Below are positions 1 to 8,013 of a stretch of 64,000 nt of DNA, piece by piece. The position numbers and the translations under genes were made by a program. The notes under the pieces are model-generated. The model worked only from the letters and a program-made list of their open reading frames with translations. It was not told where the DNA came from and did not search any database. Numbering within the stretch: the stretch's first letter is position 1; each line of letters begins with the position of its first letter. Origin of the DNA: Albidovulum sp. (GTDB lineage Bacteria; Pseudomonadota; Alphaproteobacteria; Rhodobacterales; Rhodobacteraceae); NCBI GenBank assembly GCA_020637635.1, contig JACKKB010000009.1, positions 62,001 to 126,000 on the forward strand, given 5' to 3'.

Positions 1-1880
1 CGAAACCTTGACCCAGGCCGGTGAATGATGGGCGTCGTCGAGGACCTTGTTGGAGGCCTCGGACATGAAGATCGCCCCTTCCGGCGCATGGTCCGCCATC
101 GCGGCGTGATCGCCCCGGCACTCGCGGTCGCGGTGCCCTCGGCCGTGGTGGCGTCGTGGCTCGCACCCGTCTCGCCCGTCGCGGCGCCGGTGGCCGCGGC
201 CGTCGCGTCACCCGTCGTCGCGTCACCCGTCGTCGCGTCACCCGTCGTCGCGTCACCCGTCGTCGCATCACCCGTCGTCGCCCCGCCCGTCGTCGCATCA
301 CCCGTCGTCGCCCCGCCCGTCGTGGCCGCGTCGCCCTCGGCCGCGGCCTCGTGAGGAGCCATGGCGAAGAAGCCGGCCATCCGCTCGTGATCGCCGAAGA
401 AGGGCTTGTACCAGACCATCCCCGCCAGCACCGCGCCGATGGCCAGGATACCGAGCGGAACGGTCATCGAAAGCGGGCTCTCGTGGGCGTGCTCATGCGC
501 GTGGTGGTCGCCGCGCGCTTTGCCGTAGAAGGTCATGAACATGAGCCGCCAGGAGTAGAACGAGGTGAAGAGCGCGGCGATGACCAGCGCCCAGAAGGCA
601 AAGCCGTTGCCCGAACCCCAGGCGCTCTCGATGATCGCGTCCTTCGACAGGAAGCCCGCAAAGCCGATCGAGGTCAGCGGAATGCCGACGCCGGTGATGG
701 CGAGCGTGCCGATCAGCATCGCCCAGAAGGTGAGCGGGGTCTTCGTCCTGAGGGCGCCGTAATTGCGCATGTCCTGTTCGTGATGCATCGCATGGATGAC
801 CGAGCCGGCGCCGAGGAAGAGCATCGCCTTGAAGAAGGCATGCGTCAGCAGGTGGAACATCGCCGCCGAATAGATGCCCGCGCCGGCGGCCACGAACATG
901 TAGCCGAGCTGCGAACAGGTCGAATAGGCGATGACGCGCTTGATGTCGTTTTGCACGAGGCCCACGGTGGCGGCGAAGAACGCCGTCGCCGCGCCGATGT
1001 AGATCACGAAGCTCTTGGCCTCGGGCGCGTATTCGAAGAGGGGCGACATGCGGCAGACGAGGAAGACGCCCGCCGTCACCATGGTCGCGGCATGGATGAG
1101 GGCGGAAACCGGCGTCGGGCCCTCCATCGCATCAGGCAGCCAGGTATGCAGGAAGAGCTGCGCCGACTTGCCCATCGCGCCGACGAAGAGAAGGAAGGCC
1201 AGAAGGTTGGCGGCGTTCCAGTCGGTCCAGAGAAAGCGCAGCTGCGTCTCGGCCAGCCTCGGCGCGGCGGCGAAGACGTCGTCCATGTTGATCGAGTCGA
1301 CCAGATAGAAAAGCCCGAAGATGCCGAGTGCGAAACCGAAGTCGCCCACCCGGTTGACCACGAAGGCCTTGATCGCGGCGGCATTGGCGCTGGCCTTGCG
1401 GTAGTAGAAGCCGATCAGCAGGTAGGAGGCGACGCCCACGCCCTCCCATCCGAAGAACATCTGCACGAGGTTGTCGGCCGTCACCAGCATCAGCATCGCG
1501 AAGGTGAAGAACGACAGATAGGCGAAGAACCGCGGCCGGTAGCTCTCGCCCTCGCGCCAGTTCTCGTCATGGGCCATGTAGCCCCAGGAATAGAGGTGGA
1601 CGAGCGCCGAGACGGTCGTCACCACGATCAGCATGATCGTCGTCAGCCGGTCGAGCCGGATCGCCCAGGACGTGTCGAGCGTGCCCGAACGGATGTAGTC
1701 GAGCACATGGATATGGCTGGTCGTGCCGTCGAAGCCGAGAAAGCTGATCCACGACAGCAGGCAGGCGAGGAAGAGAAGCCCCGTCGTCACCGCCTGCGCC
1801 CCGGTCTCGCCGATCACGCGCCAGCCGAAGCCCGCGATGAGGCTGCCGACCAGCGGGGCAAAGAGGATGATCGTTTCCAT
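1..1880 (-). CDS. nuoL: NADH-quinone oxidoreductase subunit L (partial, apparent frameshift near 3' end)
   Basis: Proton-pumping, antiporter-like membrane subunit of complex I. Translation from the ATG at 1878-1880 gives METIILFAPLVG and then the classic NuoL core (MFFGWEGVGVASYLLIGF, HTWLPDAMEGPTPVSALIHA, a segment ending in FHLLTHAFFKAMLFLGAGS). It starts 3 bases after the nuoK stop. About 590 codons are in frame down to position ~117; the C-terminus lies off the left edge. Two oddities: residues ~515-560 are a (D/G)ATTG repeat that replaces ordinary loop sequence, and near 113-116 the frame must change by one base. Beyond it, recognisable NuoL sequence (GAIFM, then AHHSPAWVKVS) continues in a different frame. 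Either a base is missing from a C run in this sequence or the gene is really frameshifted. Identity is certain; integrity is not. Confidence 0.93.
   Translation of the reverse strand, partial: METIILFAPLVGSLIAGFGWRVIGETGAQAVTTGLLFLACLLSWISFLGFDGTTSHIHVLDYIRSGTLDTSWAIRLDRLTTIMLIVVTTVSALVHLYSWGYMAHDENWREGESYRPRFFAYLSFFTFAMLMLVTADNLVQMFFGWEGVGVASYLLIGFYYRKASANAAAIKAFVVNRVGDFGFALGIFGLFYLVDSINMDDVFAAAPRLAETQLRFLWTDWNAANLLAFLLFVGAMGKSAQLFLHTWLPDAMEGPTPVSALIHAATMVTAGVFLVCRMSPLFEYAPEAKSFVIYIGAATAFFAATVGLVQNDIKRVIAYSTCSQLGYMFVAAGAGIYSAAMFHLLTHAFFKAMLFLGAGSVIHAMHHEQDMRNYGALRTKTPLTFWAMLIGTLAITGVGIPLTSIGFAGFLSKDAIIESAWGSGNGFAFWALVIAALFTSFYSWRLMFMTFYGKARGDHHAHEHAHESPLSMTVPLGILAIGAVLAGMVWYKPFFGDHERMAGFFAMAPHEAAAEGDAATTGGATTGDATTGGATTGDATTGDATTGDATTGDATTGDATAAATGAATGETGASHDATTAEGTATASAGAITPRWRTMRRKGRSSCPRPPTRSSTTPIIHRPGSRF
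201..330 (-). repeat. 15-bp tandem repeat inside nuoL
   Basis: About eight 15-bp units (plus-strand unit CCCGTCGTCGCGTCA with variants ending CATCA or CCCCG) lie head to tail from 211 to 330, with a partial unit from 201. Read in the nuoL frame they encode DATTG and GATTG. The period is a multiple of three, so copy-number change would not break the frame. It sits in the variable loop just before the last conserved block of NuoL. Confidence 0.9.
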
Positions 1881-1883
1881 GCT

Positions 1884-2189
1884 TTACCCTTTCATCACGT
1901 TGACATCTTCGACGTCGATCGTGCCGCGGTTGCGGAAGAAGCAGACGAGGATGGCAAGGCCGATCGCGGCCTCGGCGGCGGCGACGGTCAGGACGAACAT
2001 CGTGAAGACCTGCCCCACGAGGTCATGGAGATAGGCCGAGAAGGCGACGAAGTTGATGTTGACCGCCAGAAGCATCAGCTCGATCGACATCAGGATGACG
2101 ATGACGTTCTTCCGGTTGAGGAAGATGCCGAAGATGCCGATCACGAACAAAGCGGCGGCAACGCCAAGGTAATGTGTCAGTCCGATCAT
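1884..2189 (-). CDS. nuoK: NADH-quinone oxidoreductase subunit K
   Basis: Small membrane subunit of complex I, 101 aa, the usual family length. The start is the ATG of MIGLTHYLGV; a GGAGGG Shine-Dalgarno lies about 8-9 bases upstream, and the upstream in-frame extension has no NuoK character. Three membrane segments are visible (residues ~5-24, ~29-50, ~60-85). The second and third carry glutamates (IELMLLAVN and AAAEAAIGLA) matching the conserved membrane acidic residues of the proton path. It lies between nuoJ and nuoL, 57 bases after nuoJ-side coding and 3 bases before nuoL. Confidence 0.97.
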   Translation of the reverse strand: MIGLTHYLGVAAALFVIGIFGIFLNRKNVIVILMSIELMLLAVNINFVAFSAYLHDLVGQVFTMFVLTVAAAEAAIGLAILVCFFRNRGTIDVEDVNVMKG

Positions 2190-2246
2190 TCTCGTCCCTC
2201 CGGGCCCCGCCCGATTGTTCTTCGTCACCGGCACCGCCGGCGGTTC

Positions 2247-2855
2247 CTAGAGCCCCTGCCCCGGCTTCACGTCCTTCAGCTCCATCGCCTCGGCCGGGTC
2301 GCGCCACATCTGGGCGAGCACGTTCTGGCGCTTGACGTTCACCCGGTGGCGCAGCGTCAGCACGATGGCCCCGATCATCGCCACCAGAAGGATGAGACCC
2401 GCCAGCTGGAAGAGCAGGATGTACTTGTCGTAGATCAGCAGGCCCAGGGCGGCGGTGTTCTGCATGTCGTCGGGGGTCGCCGCGGCACGCATCGTCGCGG
2501 CCGTATCGGCCGATTCCCAGGCGCCGAAGGCGATGCCGAGCTGCATCAGGATCACCACGCCGACGAGAATTCCGAGCGGCATGTATTTCGCCATCTCGCC
2601 CTTCAGCTGGGCGAAATCGACATCGAGCATCATCACGACGAAGAGGAACAGCACCGCGACCGCGCCGACATAGACGATGATCAGCAGCATCGCCACGAAC
2701 TCCGCGCCCAGAAGCACGAAGAGCCCGGCCGAGGACAGGAACGCGAGGATGAGCCAGAGCACCGAATGCACCGGGTTGCGCGCCAGCACCACCATCAGCC
2801 CCGAGGCCAGCGCCGAGAGCGCGAAGAGGTAGAAGGCAAAGACCATAACGCTCAT
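2247..2855 (-). CDS. nuoJ: NADH-quinone oxidoreductase subunit J
   Basis: Membrane subunit of complex I, 202 aa. Five hydrophobic segments are visible. The conserved third-helix region reads LLIIVYVGAVAVLFLFVVMML, including the Tyr-Val-Gly-Ala-Val stretch where NuoJ forms its pi-bulge in solved structures (family knowledge). Its ATG overlaps the stop codon of the upstream carboxymuconolactone-decarboxylase-like gene in an ATGA arrangement, so the two are translationally coupled. The C-terminal ~30 residues are a charged cytoplasmic tail ending PGQGL. Confidence 0.97.
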   Translation of the reverse strand: MSVMVFAFYLFALSALASGLMVVLARNPVHSVLWLILAFLSSAGLFVLLGAEFVAMLLIIVYVGAVAVLFLFVVMMLDVDFAQLKGEMAKYMPLGILVGVVILMQLGIAFGAWESADTAATMRAAATPDDMQNTAALGLLIYDKYILLFQLAGLILLVAMIGAIVLTLRHRVNVKRQNVLAQMWRDPAEAMELKDVKPGQGL

Positions 2856-3271
2856 GCGTCATCTCCCGTGCTGTCGCCGGCCTCGTCGAAGACGCCCTGG
2901 GCGATCTCGAGCGCCTTGGTCATGGCGGGCAAGCCGCCGAACATGCTCATCTGGTAGATCACTTCCGCGATCTCGCGCCTAGAGGCACCGGCTTCCAGCG
3001 CATGGCGGATGGTGAGCCGCATCTGCGGTTCGGCCTGGGCGCCCAGAACCGTCAGCCCCGCGACCGTGACCAGAAGCCTGGTCTTGGCGTCCAGCCCCTC
3101 GCGGTTGAAGGTCTTGCCGAACCACATCTCCATCATGTCCTTCGACATGGTGGGCCAGATCTTGTCGAAGCCCGCGACCGAGAAATTCTCGAGCGCGGGG
3201 TTCAGGGTGCGGGCCATTTCCTGGCCCTGCTCCATCATCTGCGCGAAAAGTTTCTGGAAGGCGTCGGTCAT
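2852..3271 (-). CDS. carboxymuconolactone decarboxylase/AhpD-fold protein in nuo operon
   Basis: 139 aa from the ATG of MTDAFQKLFAQMMEQ, chosen over an upstream in-frame start because a GAGGTG Shine-Dalgarno lies about 6 bases before it. Residues ~60-125 match the carboxymuconolactone decarboxylase family fold: LDAKTRLLVTVAGLTVLGA, then IRHALEAGASRREIAEVI, then MFGGLPAMTKAL. There is no CxxC pair, so a redox-active AhpD mechanism is not supported. It is coupled by a 4-base overlap to nuoJ and so is co-translated with complex I. The true substrate cannot be read from sequence; an assembly or repair role is only a guess. Confidence 0.85.
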   Translation of the reverse strand: MTDAFQKLFAQMMEQGQEMARTLNPALENFSVAGFDKIWPTMSKDMMEMWFGKTFNREGLDAKTRLLVTVAGLTVLGAQAEPQMRLTIRHALEAGASRREIAEVIYQMSMFGGLPAMTKALEIAQGVFDEAGDSTGDDA

Positions 3272-3292
3272 TGCGACACCTCGCCACGTCCC

Positions 3293-3312
3293 GCCCGTGG
3301 CTTGCCACGGGC
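3293..3312. other. perfect hairpin in nuoI-CMD gap
   Basis: A 9-bp inverted repeat (GCCCGTGGC / GCCACGGGC) with a 2-base spacer lies in the 181-bp gap between nuoI and the downstream accessory gene. No T tract follows on the minus strand, so it is not a classic terminator. An mRNA-stabilising or processing hairpin inside the operon is plausible. Confidence 0.6.
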
Positions 3313-3364
3313 AGCGCCGTCCAGCGGGCTTGCGCCGCGCCACTGGCGCGACGGTCCCGCCTCA

Positions 3365-3410
3365 CCGCCCCCCGGGGCGGGCACTTCGCGCCCACCCTCG
3401 GGCCGGGCGC
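3365..3410 (-). repeat. dispersed intergenic repeat, copy A
   Basis: Read on the minus strand this ~46-bp segment runs GCGCCCGGCCCG ... GCCCGCCCCGGGGGG and aligns with few differences to 23001-23048 on the plus strand. It contains a 7-bp stem (CCGCCCC / GGGGCGG) at 3365-3380. Both copies lie in non-coding gaps, which suggests a small dispersed intergenic element. Confidence 0.6.
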
Positions 3411-3452
3411 TGCCCGTGACCCGAACGGGTGCGATATGTGTCAGGCAAAGGC

Positions 3453-3947
3453 TCATCTGTAGGGCGCGTCCAGTTCGAGGTTGCGGGCGATCTCGGCCTC
3501 CCAGCGGGCGCCGTTGTCGAGCAGCTTGGCCTTGTCGTAGAACAGCTCCTCGCGCGTCTCGGTGGCGAATTCGAAGTTCGGCCCCTCGACGATGGCATCG
3601 ACCGGGCAGGCCTCCTGGCAGAAGCCGCAGTAGATGCACTTCGTCATGTCGATGTCGTAGCGCGTGGTGCGGCGGGAGCCGTCCTCGCGCGGTTCGGCGT
3701 CGATGGTGATCGCCTGGGCCGGGCAGATCGCCTCGCAGAGCTTGCAGGCGATGCAGCGTTCCTCGCCGTTCGGATAGCGGCGCAGCGCGTGTTCGCCACG
3801 GAAGCGGGGGCTGAGCGGGCCCTTTTCATGCGGATAGTTCAGCGTCGCCTTCGGCGCGAAGAAGTACTTCAGCCCGAGCTTGAAGCCGATGAGGAAGTCC
3901 CAGAGCAGGAAGTATTTCGCGGCGCGGGTGTAGTCGATGTTCGCCAT
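3453..3947 (-). CDS. nuoI: NADH-quinone oxidoreductase subunit I
   Basis: Peripheral-arm subunit of complex I carrying two [4Fe-4S] clusters (N6a and N6b), which pass electrons from NuoG towards NuoB. The protein is 164 aa. Cysteines 65, 68, 71 and 75 (CIACKLCEAICP) and 104, 107, 110 and 114 (CIYCGFCQEACP) form the two ferredoxin motifs. The amphipathic N-terminus (AAKYFLLWDFLIGFKLGLKY) fits docking on the membrane arm. The start lies 1 base beyond the nuoH stop. The downstream gap to the next gene is unusually long for this operon. Confidence 0.98.
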   Translation of the reverse strand: MANIDYTRAAKYFLLWDFLIGFKLGLKYFFAPKATLNYPHEKGPLSPRFRGEHALRRYPNGEERCIACKLCEAICPAQAITIDAEPREDGSRRTTRYDIDMTKCIYCGFCQEACPVDAIVEGPNFEFATETREELFYDKAKLLDNGARWEAEIARNLELDAPYR

Positions 3948-3948
3948 G

Positions 3949-4986
3949 TCAGCCCCCCATCGCCCAGCGCGCCCAGAAGCCGCCGAGCACTTCGAATTTC
4001 GCCAGGAACGAGACGATCACCACCCAGCCGATCGACAAGGGCAGGAACACCTTCCAGCCGATCCGCATCAGCTGGTCGTAGCGGTAACGCGGCACGATCG
4101 CCTTGACCATCGCGAAGACGAAGAAGAAGAACGCCGCCTTCAGCACCAGCCAGAAGACGCCGTCGGGCAGGCCGGGGATCGGGCTCAGCCAGCCGCCGAA
4201 GAAGAGCAGCGAGGTCAGGAAGCACATGAGCGTGACCGCCATGAGCTCGCCGATCATGAAGAGCAGGAACGGGGTCGAGGAATATTCCACCTGATAGCCG
4301 GCAACGAGCTCGGATTCCGCCTCGGGCAGATCGAAGGGCGGGCGGTTGGTTTCCGCCAGCGCCGAGATGAAGAACAGGAACACCATCGGCAGATGCGGCA
4401 GCCAGTACCAGCCCAGGAGACCATAGCCGGTATCCTGCGCCCGCACGATGTCGCCGAAGCTCATCGAGCCGGTCGAGATGATCACGCCGATGATGATGAG
4501 GCCGAGCGAGACCTCGTAGGAGATCATCTGCGCCGCCGAGCGGAGCGAGCCGAGGAACGGGTATTTGGAGTTCGAGGCCCAGCCGCCCATGATCACGCCA
4601 TAGACCTCGAGCGAGGAGACGGCGAAGATGTAGAGCACGGCCACGTTGATATCCGAGATCACCCAGCCGTCGTTGAACGGAATCACCGCCCAGGCGATCA
4701 CCGGCAGGATGAACGAGAGCATCGGCGCGATGAAATAGACCGCCTTGTCGGCACCTGCCGGCACGACGATCTCCTTGACGATGTATTTCAGGAAGTCCGC
4801 GAAACTCTGCAAGAGCCCGAAGGCGCCGACCACGTTCGGCCCCTTGCGCATCTGCACCGCGGCCCAGACCTTGCGGTCGGCATACATCAGGAACGCGAGG
4901 GCCACGAGCACGCAGACGGTGACGAGCAGACATTGCCCGAGGATCAGAAGGAACGTGCCCAGTGGTGTCGCCAGAAACTCAGCCAT
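3949..4986 (-). CDS. nuoH: NADH-quinone oxidoreductase subunit H
   Basis: Membrane subunit that helps form the quinone-binding cavity of complex I; 345 aa, normal length. Hydrophobic helices run through the protein. Conserved blocks include YADRKVWAAVQMRKGPNVVG (residues ~36-55), EVYGVIMGGWASNSKYPFLG and ETNRPPFDLPEAESELVAGY, the acidic loop near the quinone channel. It ends MRIGWKVFLPLSIGWVV plus a short tail. It sits between the lipoprotein gene and nuoI. Confidence 0.98.
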   Translation of the reverse strand: MAEFLATPLGTFLLILGQCLLVTVCVLVALAFLMYADRKVWAAVQMRKGPNVVGAFGLLQSFADFLKYIVKEIVVPAGADKAVYFIAPMLSFILPVIAWAVIPFNDGWVISDINVAVLYIFAVSSLEVYGVIMGGWASNSKYPFLGSLRSAAQMISYEVSLGLIIIGVIISTGSMSFGDIVRAQDTGYGLLGWYWLPHLPMVFLFFISALAETNRPPFDLPEAESELVAGYQVEYSSTPFLLFMIGELMAVTLMCFLTSLLFFGGWLSPIPGLPDGVFWLVLKAAFFFFVFAMVKAIVPRYRYDQLMRIGWKVFLPLSIGWVVIVSFLAKFEVLGGFWARWAMGG

Positions 4987-5007
4987 GTTGCCCTCAGCCC
5001 ATCGTTC

Positions 5008-5460
5008 CTATGCCGTCGGTAACCCGCGTTCGGCGCAATCGGCCGCCGTCACCTCGGCGTCGATCGTGCGAACGCCGCGCGGCAGCGTCGGCGAGATGGT
5101 GTAAACAGCATCCGCGATCCAAACGCCACCCTCTTCGTTCAGATTCGTGCGCACCTGACGCGCGAATCCCGCATGATTTTCCAGCGTGTAGCCGGCCACC
5201 ACGCAGGTGACATAGCGCACGACGGTCTCTGCGTCGCGCGCGCCCCGCACCCGCACCAGGAAGCCGAAGAGATCGCCGCCGAGCCCGAGCACGTCGGAGC
5301 CTTCGTAGACGGCTCCGGCATCGGCTGCCTGCTGTCCCGCCGCCGCCCCGGTCGCGCCCCCGCGCCCGCCCGGCCCCGCGCCGGCCGCCGCGCAGGCGGC
5401 CAGTGCCGCCAGAAGCGCCGCCGAGAGGAGGGGCAGGGCCGGCCAGCGCGCCATGATCAC
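5008..5460 (-). CDS. putative lipoprotein encoded between nuoG and nuoH
   Basis: 150 aa, function unknown. The N-terminus has a hydrophobic stretch ending LLAALAAC, a good lipobox for signal peptidase II, so a membrane-anchored periplasmic lipoprotein is likely. A Gly/Ala-rich linker follows, then a ~95-residue domain (VYEGSDVLGLGGDLFGFLVRV ... ENHAGFARQVRTN) with a possible disulfide between C85 (VTCVVAG) and C143 (AADCAERG). The GTG start at 5460 overlaps the nuoG stop; an in-frame ATG two codons on (5454) is an alternative. I do not recognise the family. Its place suggests co-expression with complex I. Confidence 0.75.
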   Translation of the reverse strand: MIMARWPALPLLSAALLAALAACAAAGAGPGGRGGATGAAAGQQAADAGAVYEGSDVLGLGGDLFGFLVRVRGARDAETVVRYVTCVVAGYTLENHAGFARQVRTNLNEEGGVWIADAVYTISPTLPRGVRTIDAEVTAADCAERGLPTA

Positions 5461-7475
5461 TCCGCCGCCATCGGCCTTTGCGCCCGCGCCCGCGCCATGG
5501 CCGAAAGCTCGGCCATGACCTGGCTCGCGCGCGCAATCGGGTTGGTCAGGTAGAAGTCCGCCACCGCCGCGACGAAATCGGCCTTCGCCGGTGCCGTGAC
5601 CGGCAGCGCCGTCCAGCCATTCTCGGCCACCTCGTCGATGCGCCCGAGATGGGGATGCGCGGCGACGAGCGCCCGGCGCAGGCCGGCGATCGAATCCCAG
5701 GGCAGCACCGCACCCAGCTCGGCCGAAAGCGCCCGCAGGATCGCCCAGTTTTCCTTCGCCGCTCCGGGCGCGAAGCCCGCCCGCTGCGCCATCTGCGGGC
5801 GCCCCTCGGTATTGACGAAAAGCCCGCTTTCCTCGGTCCAGGCCGCGCCCGGCAGGATGATGTCGGCGCGGTGCGCACCGCGATCGCCATGGCTGCCCTG
5901 ATAGATGACCGTGGCCCCGGGCGCGATCTCGACCTCGTCGGCGCCGAGGTTGTAGATCACCTCCGCGCCCTCGATCGCAGCCGCCATGCCGCCTTCGCTC
6001 GCCGCGCCCACATCCATCGCGCCGACACGCGACGCGGCGGTGTGCAGGACAAGAAGTCTCGACTTGGAGCGCTCGCAGATCTGCATTGCCTGCGCCAGCA
6101 CCGCCGCGCCGTCGGCCTCGCGCAGCGCACCCTGACCCACGATCACCAGAGACGGCGCGTCGATCACGTCACCGTGATCCCGATCCAGGATCGCCTGAAG
6201 GGCGGCGCGGTCGGTGCCGGCATGATGATAGTCATAGGTCAGATCGACGGCCTCGCCCACCAGGCCGACGAGCGCGCCTTTCGTCCAGGCCTTGCGGATG
6301 CGGGCATTCAGCACCGGCGCTTCCTGGCGCGGGTTGGTGCCGACGAGCAGAATGAACTTCGCGTTGTCGATATCCCCGATCCGCGCATTGCCGACATAGG
6401 CCGAGCGGTTGCCGGCCGGCAGCTTGGCCCCGTCTGTCCGGCATTCGACCGTCCCGCCCTGCCCCTCGATCAGCTGCTTGAGGCTGAACGCCGCCTCTAC
6501 CGGGACCAGATCGCCGATCAATCCCGCGACCTTCTTGCCCTTCATCGCCGTCGCGGCGGCGGCGAGCGCCTCGCCCCAGCCGGCCTTCCGGAGCTTGCCG
6601 TCTTCACGGATATAGGGCGTGTCCAGCCGCTGGCGCCTGAGACCGTCATAGACAAAGCGGGTCTTGTCCGAGATCCATTCCTCGTTCACGCCGTCGTGGT
6701 TGCGCGGCAGTATCCGCATCACCTCGCGCCCCTTGGTGTCGACGCGGATACTCGAGCCGAGCGCATCCATCACGTCGATCGACTCGGTCTTGGTCAGCTC
6801 CCACGGCCGCGCGGTGAAGGCGTAGGGCTTCGACGTCAGCGCACCGACCGGGCAAAGATCGATGATGTTGCCCTGCAGGTTCGAATCGAGCGTGGTGTTG
6901 AGATAGGACGTGATCTCGGCATCCTCGCCGCGTCCGGTCTGGCCCATCTGGGTGATCCCCGCGACCTCGGTCGTGAAGCGCACGCAGCGCGTGCAGGAGA
7001 TGCAGCGCGTCATGCAGGTCTCGACCAGCGGGCCGAGGTCCAGATCCTCGCTCGCCCGCTTCGGCTCGCGGTAGCGCGAGAAGTCGACGCCATAGGCCAC
7101 CGCCTGGTCCTGAAGGTCGCATTCGCCGCCCTGATCGCAGATCGGGCAGTCGAGCGGGTGGTTGATGAGCAGGAACTCCATCACCCCCTCGCGCGCCTTC
7201 TTGACCATCGGCGAATTGGTCTTGACGACAGACGGCTCGCCGTTCGGGCCGGGGCGCAGGTCACGCACCTGCATCGCGCAGGAGGCGGCCGGCTTCGGCG
7301 GGCCGCCCACGACCTCGACCAGACACATCCGGCAGTTGCCGGCGATCGAGAGCCGCTCGTGGTAGCAGAACCGCGGGATCTCCACGCCGGCCACCTCGCA
7401 GGCCTGGATGAGCGTCATCGAGGGATCGACCTCGACCTCGATGCCGTCGATGATGATCTTGCGCAGATCCGCCAT
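5457..7475 (-). CDS. nuoG: NADH-quinone oxidoreductase subunit G
   Basis: Large iron-sulfur subunit of complex I, 672 aa. The N-terminal ferredoxin domain has C37, C48, C51 and C66 for a [2Fe-2S] cluster; H106, C110, C113 and C119 give the His-ligated [4Fe-4S] cluster N5; C158, C161, C164 and C208 (IDLCPVGAL) give cluster N4. The rest is a molybdopterin-oxidoreductase-like fold without cofactor, as in other NuoG. No extra N7 cluster motif is seen, as expected for alphaproteobacteria. The ATG follows a short gap after the DUF5333-like gene, and the stop overlaps the lipoprotein gene. Confidence 0.98.
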   Translation of the reverse strand: MADLRKIIIDGIEVEVDPSMTLIQACEVAGVEIPRFCYHERLSIAGNCRMCLVEVVGGPPKPAASCAMQVRDLRPGPNGEPSVVKTNSPMVKKAREGVMEFLLINHPLDCPICDQGGECDLQDQAVAYGVDFSRYREPKRASEDLDLGPLVETCMTRCISCTRCVRFTTEVAGITQMGQTGRGEDAEITSYLNTTLDSNLQGNIIDLCPVGALTSKPYAFTARPWELTKTESIDVMDALGSSIRVDTKGREVMRILPRNHDGVNEEWISDKTRFVYDGLRRQRLDTPYIREDGKLRKAGWGEALAAAATAMKGKKVAGLIGDLVPVEAAFSLKQLIEGQGGTVECRTDGAKLPAGNRSAYVGNARIGDIDNAKFILLVGTNPRQEAPVLNARIRKAWTKGALVGLVGEAVDLTYDYHHAGTDRAALQAILDRDHGDVIDAPSLVIVGQGALREADGAAVLAQAMQICERSKSRLLVLHTAASRVGAMDVGAASEGGMAAAIEGAEVIYNLGADEVEIAPGATVIYQGSHGDRGAHRADIILPGAAWTEESGLFVNTEGRPQMAQRAGFAPGAAKENWAILRALSAELGAVLPWDSIAGLRRALVAAHPHLGRIDEVAENGWTALPVTAPAKADFVAAVADFYLTNPIARASQVMAELSAMARARAQRPMAAE

Positions 7476-7522
7476 GTGTCCCGTCCTTCAGGTCGCGCGC
7501 GGGGTTGGTCCCCCGCGCCTGG

Positions 7523-7939
7523 TCATTTCTCGTACAGCAGCGATCCCGCGATGGAATTCGCCGCGATCTCCTTGCGGCCGAGCGCACAGAAGCCCGCCAC
7601 ATCGTCCTTCTTCGCACCGTTGGCCGCGAGATAGCGCTCGGCCATGGCGTAGATCTTGTGCTTTTCGTCCTTGTCGTCGAGGTAGCCGTCGATCGCGTCT
7701 TCCGAATAGCCCTGCGCCCGCACCCAGCGCTTCAGGTCATAGGCCTGCTGGAACGCATAGAAGACCCGGCCGCCGAGATCGGGGCAGGTCTTGCGGATCC
7801 TGTCGGCGACGCGCGCGGCCACCAGACGGTCGGTCACATAGCTGTTCTGCCCCAGCGGCTCCAGGGCCGTCGCCGCGGCCCCGGTGGCCACGAGCCCGGC
7901 AAGCGCGACCGGCAGGGTAAGGCGGGAAATGCGTTTCAT
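7523..7939 (-). CDS. exported protein of nuo operon, DUF5333-like
   Basis: 138 aa from the ATG of MKRISRLTLPVALAGLVAT, which begins a clear Sec signal peptide (cleavage probably near ATALEPL). The mature part has conserved-looking Arg/Trp/Tyr-rich helices (ADRIRKTCPDLGGRVFYAF, YDLKRWVRAQGYSEDAI) and two cysteines (C52, C118). From memory it resembles the family called DUF5333, which I associate with Rhodobacterales nuo operons; I could not search. It lies 47 bases upstream of nuoG. Function unknown; a periplasmic location is inferred from the signal peptide. Confidence 0.8.
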   Translation of the reverse strand: MKRISRLTLPVALAGLVATGAAATALEPLGQNSYVTDRLVAARVADRIRKTCPDLGGRVFYAFQQAYDLKRWVRAQGYSEDAIDGYLDDKDEKHKIYAMAERYLAANGAKKDDVAGFCALGRKEIAANSIAGSLLYEK

Positions 7940-8013
7940 CTTGCGTCCTTCCGGGGCGGGATGCCCACGGCGCAGATGAGCCTCGGCGGCGGCGCGATAT
8001 GCAATAACGCGGT

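Noticed and set aside
201..330. CRISPR-like array
   Set aside because: The 15-bp units are contiguous with no spacers and lie in the nuoL reading frame.
156..2957. A 933-codon open frame on the plus strand opposite nuoL, nuoK and nuoJ
   Set aside because: It is codon-aligned antisense of real complex I genes in GC-rich DNA, is rich in Arg/His/Glu, and has no domain or ribosome-binding site.
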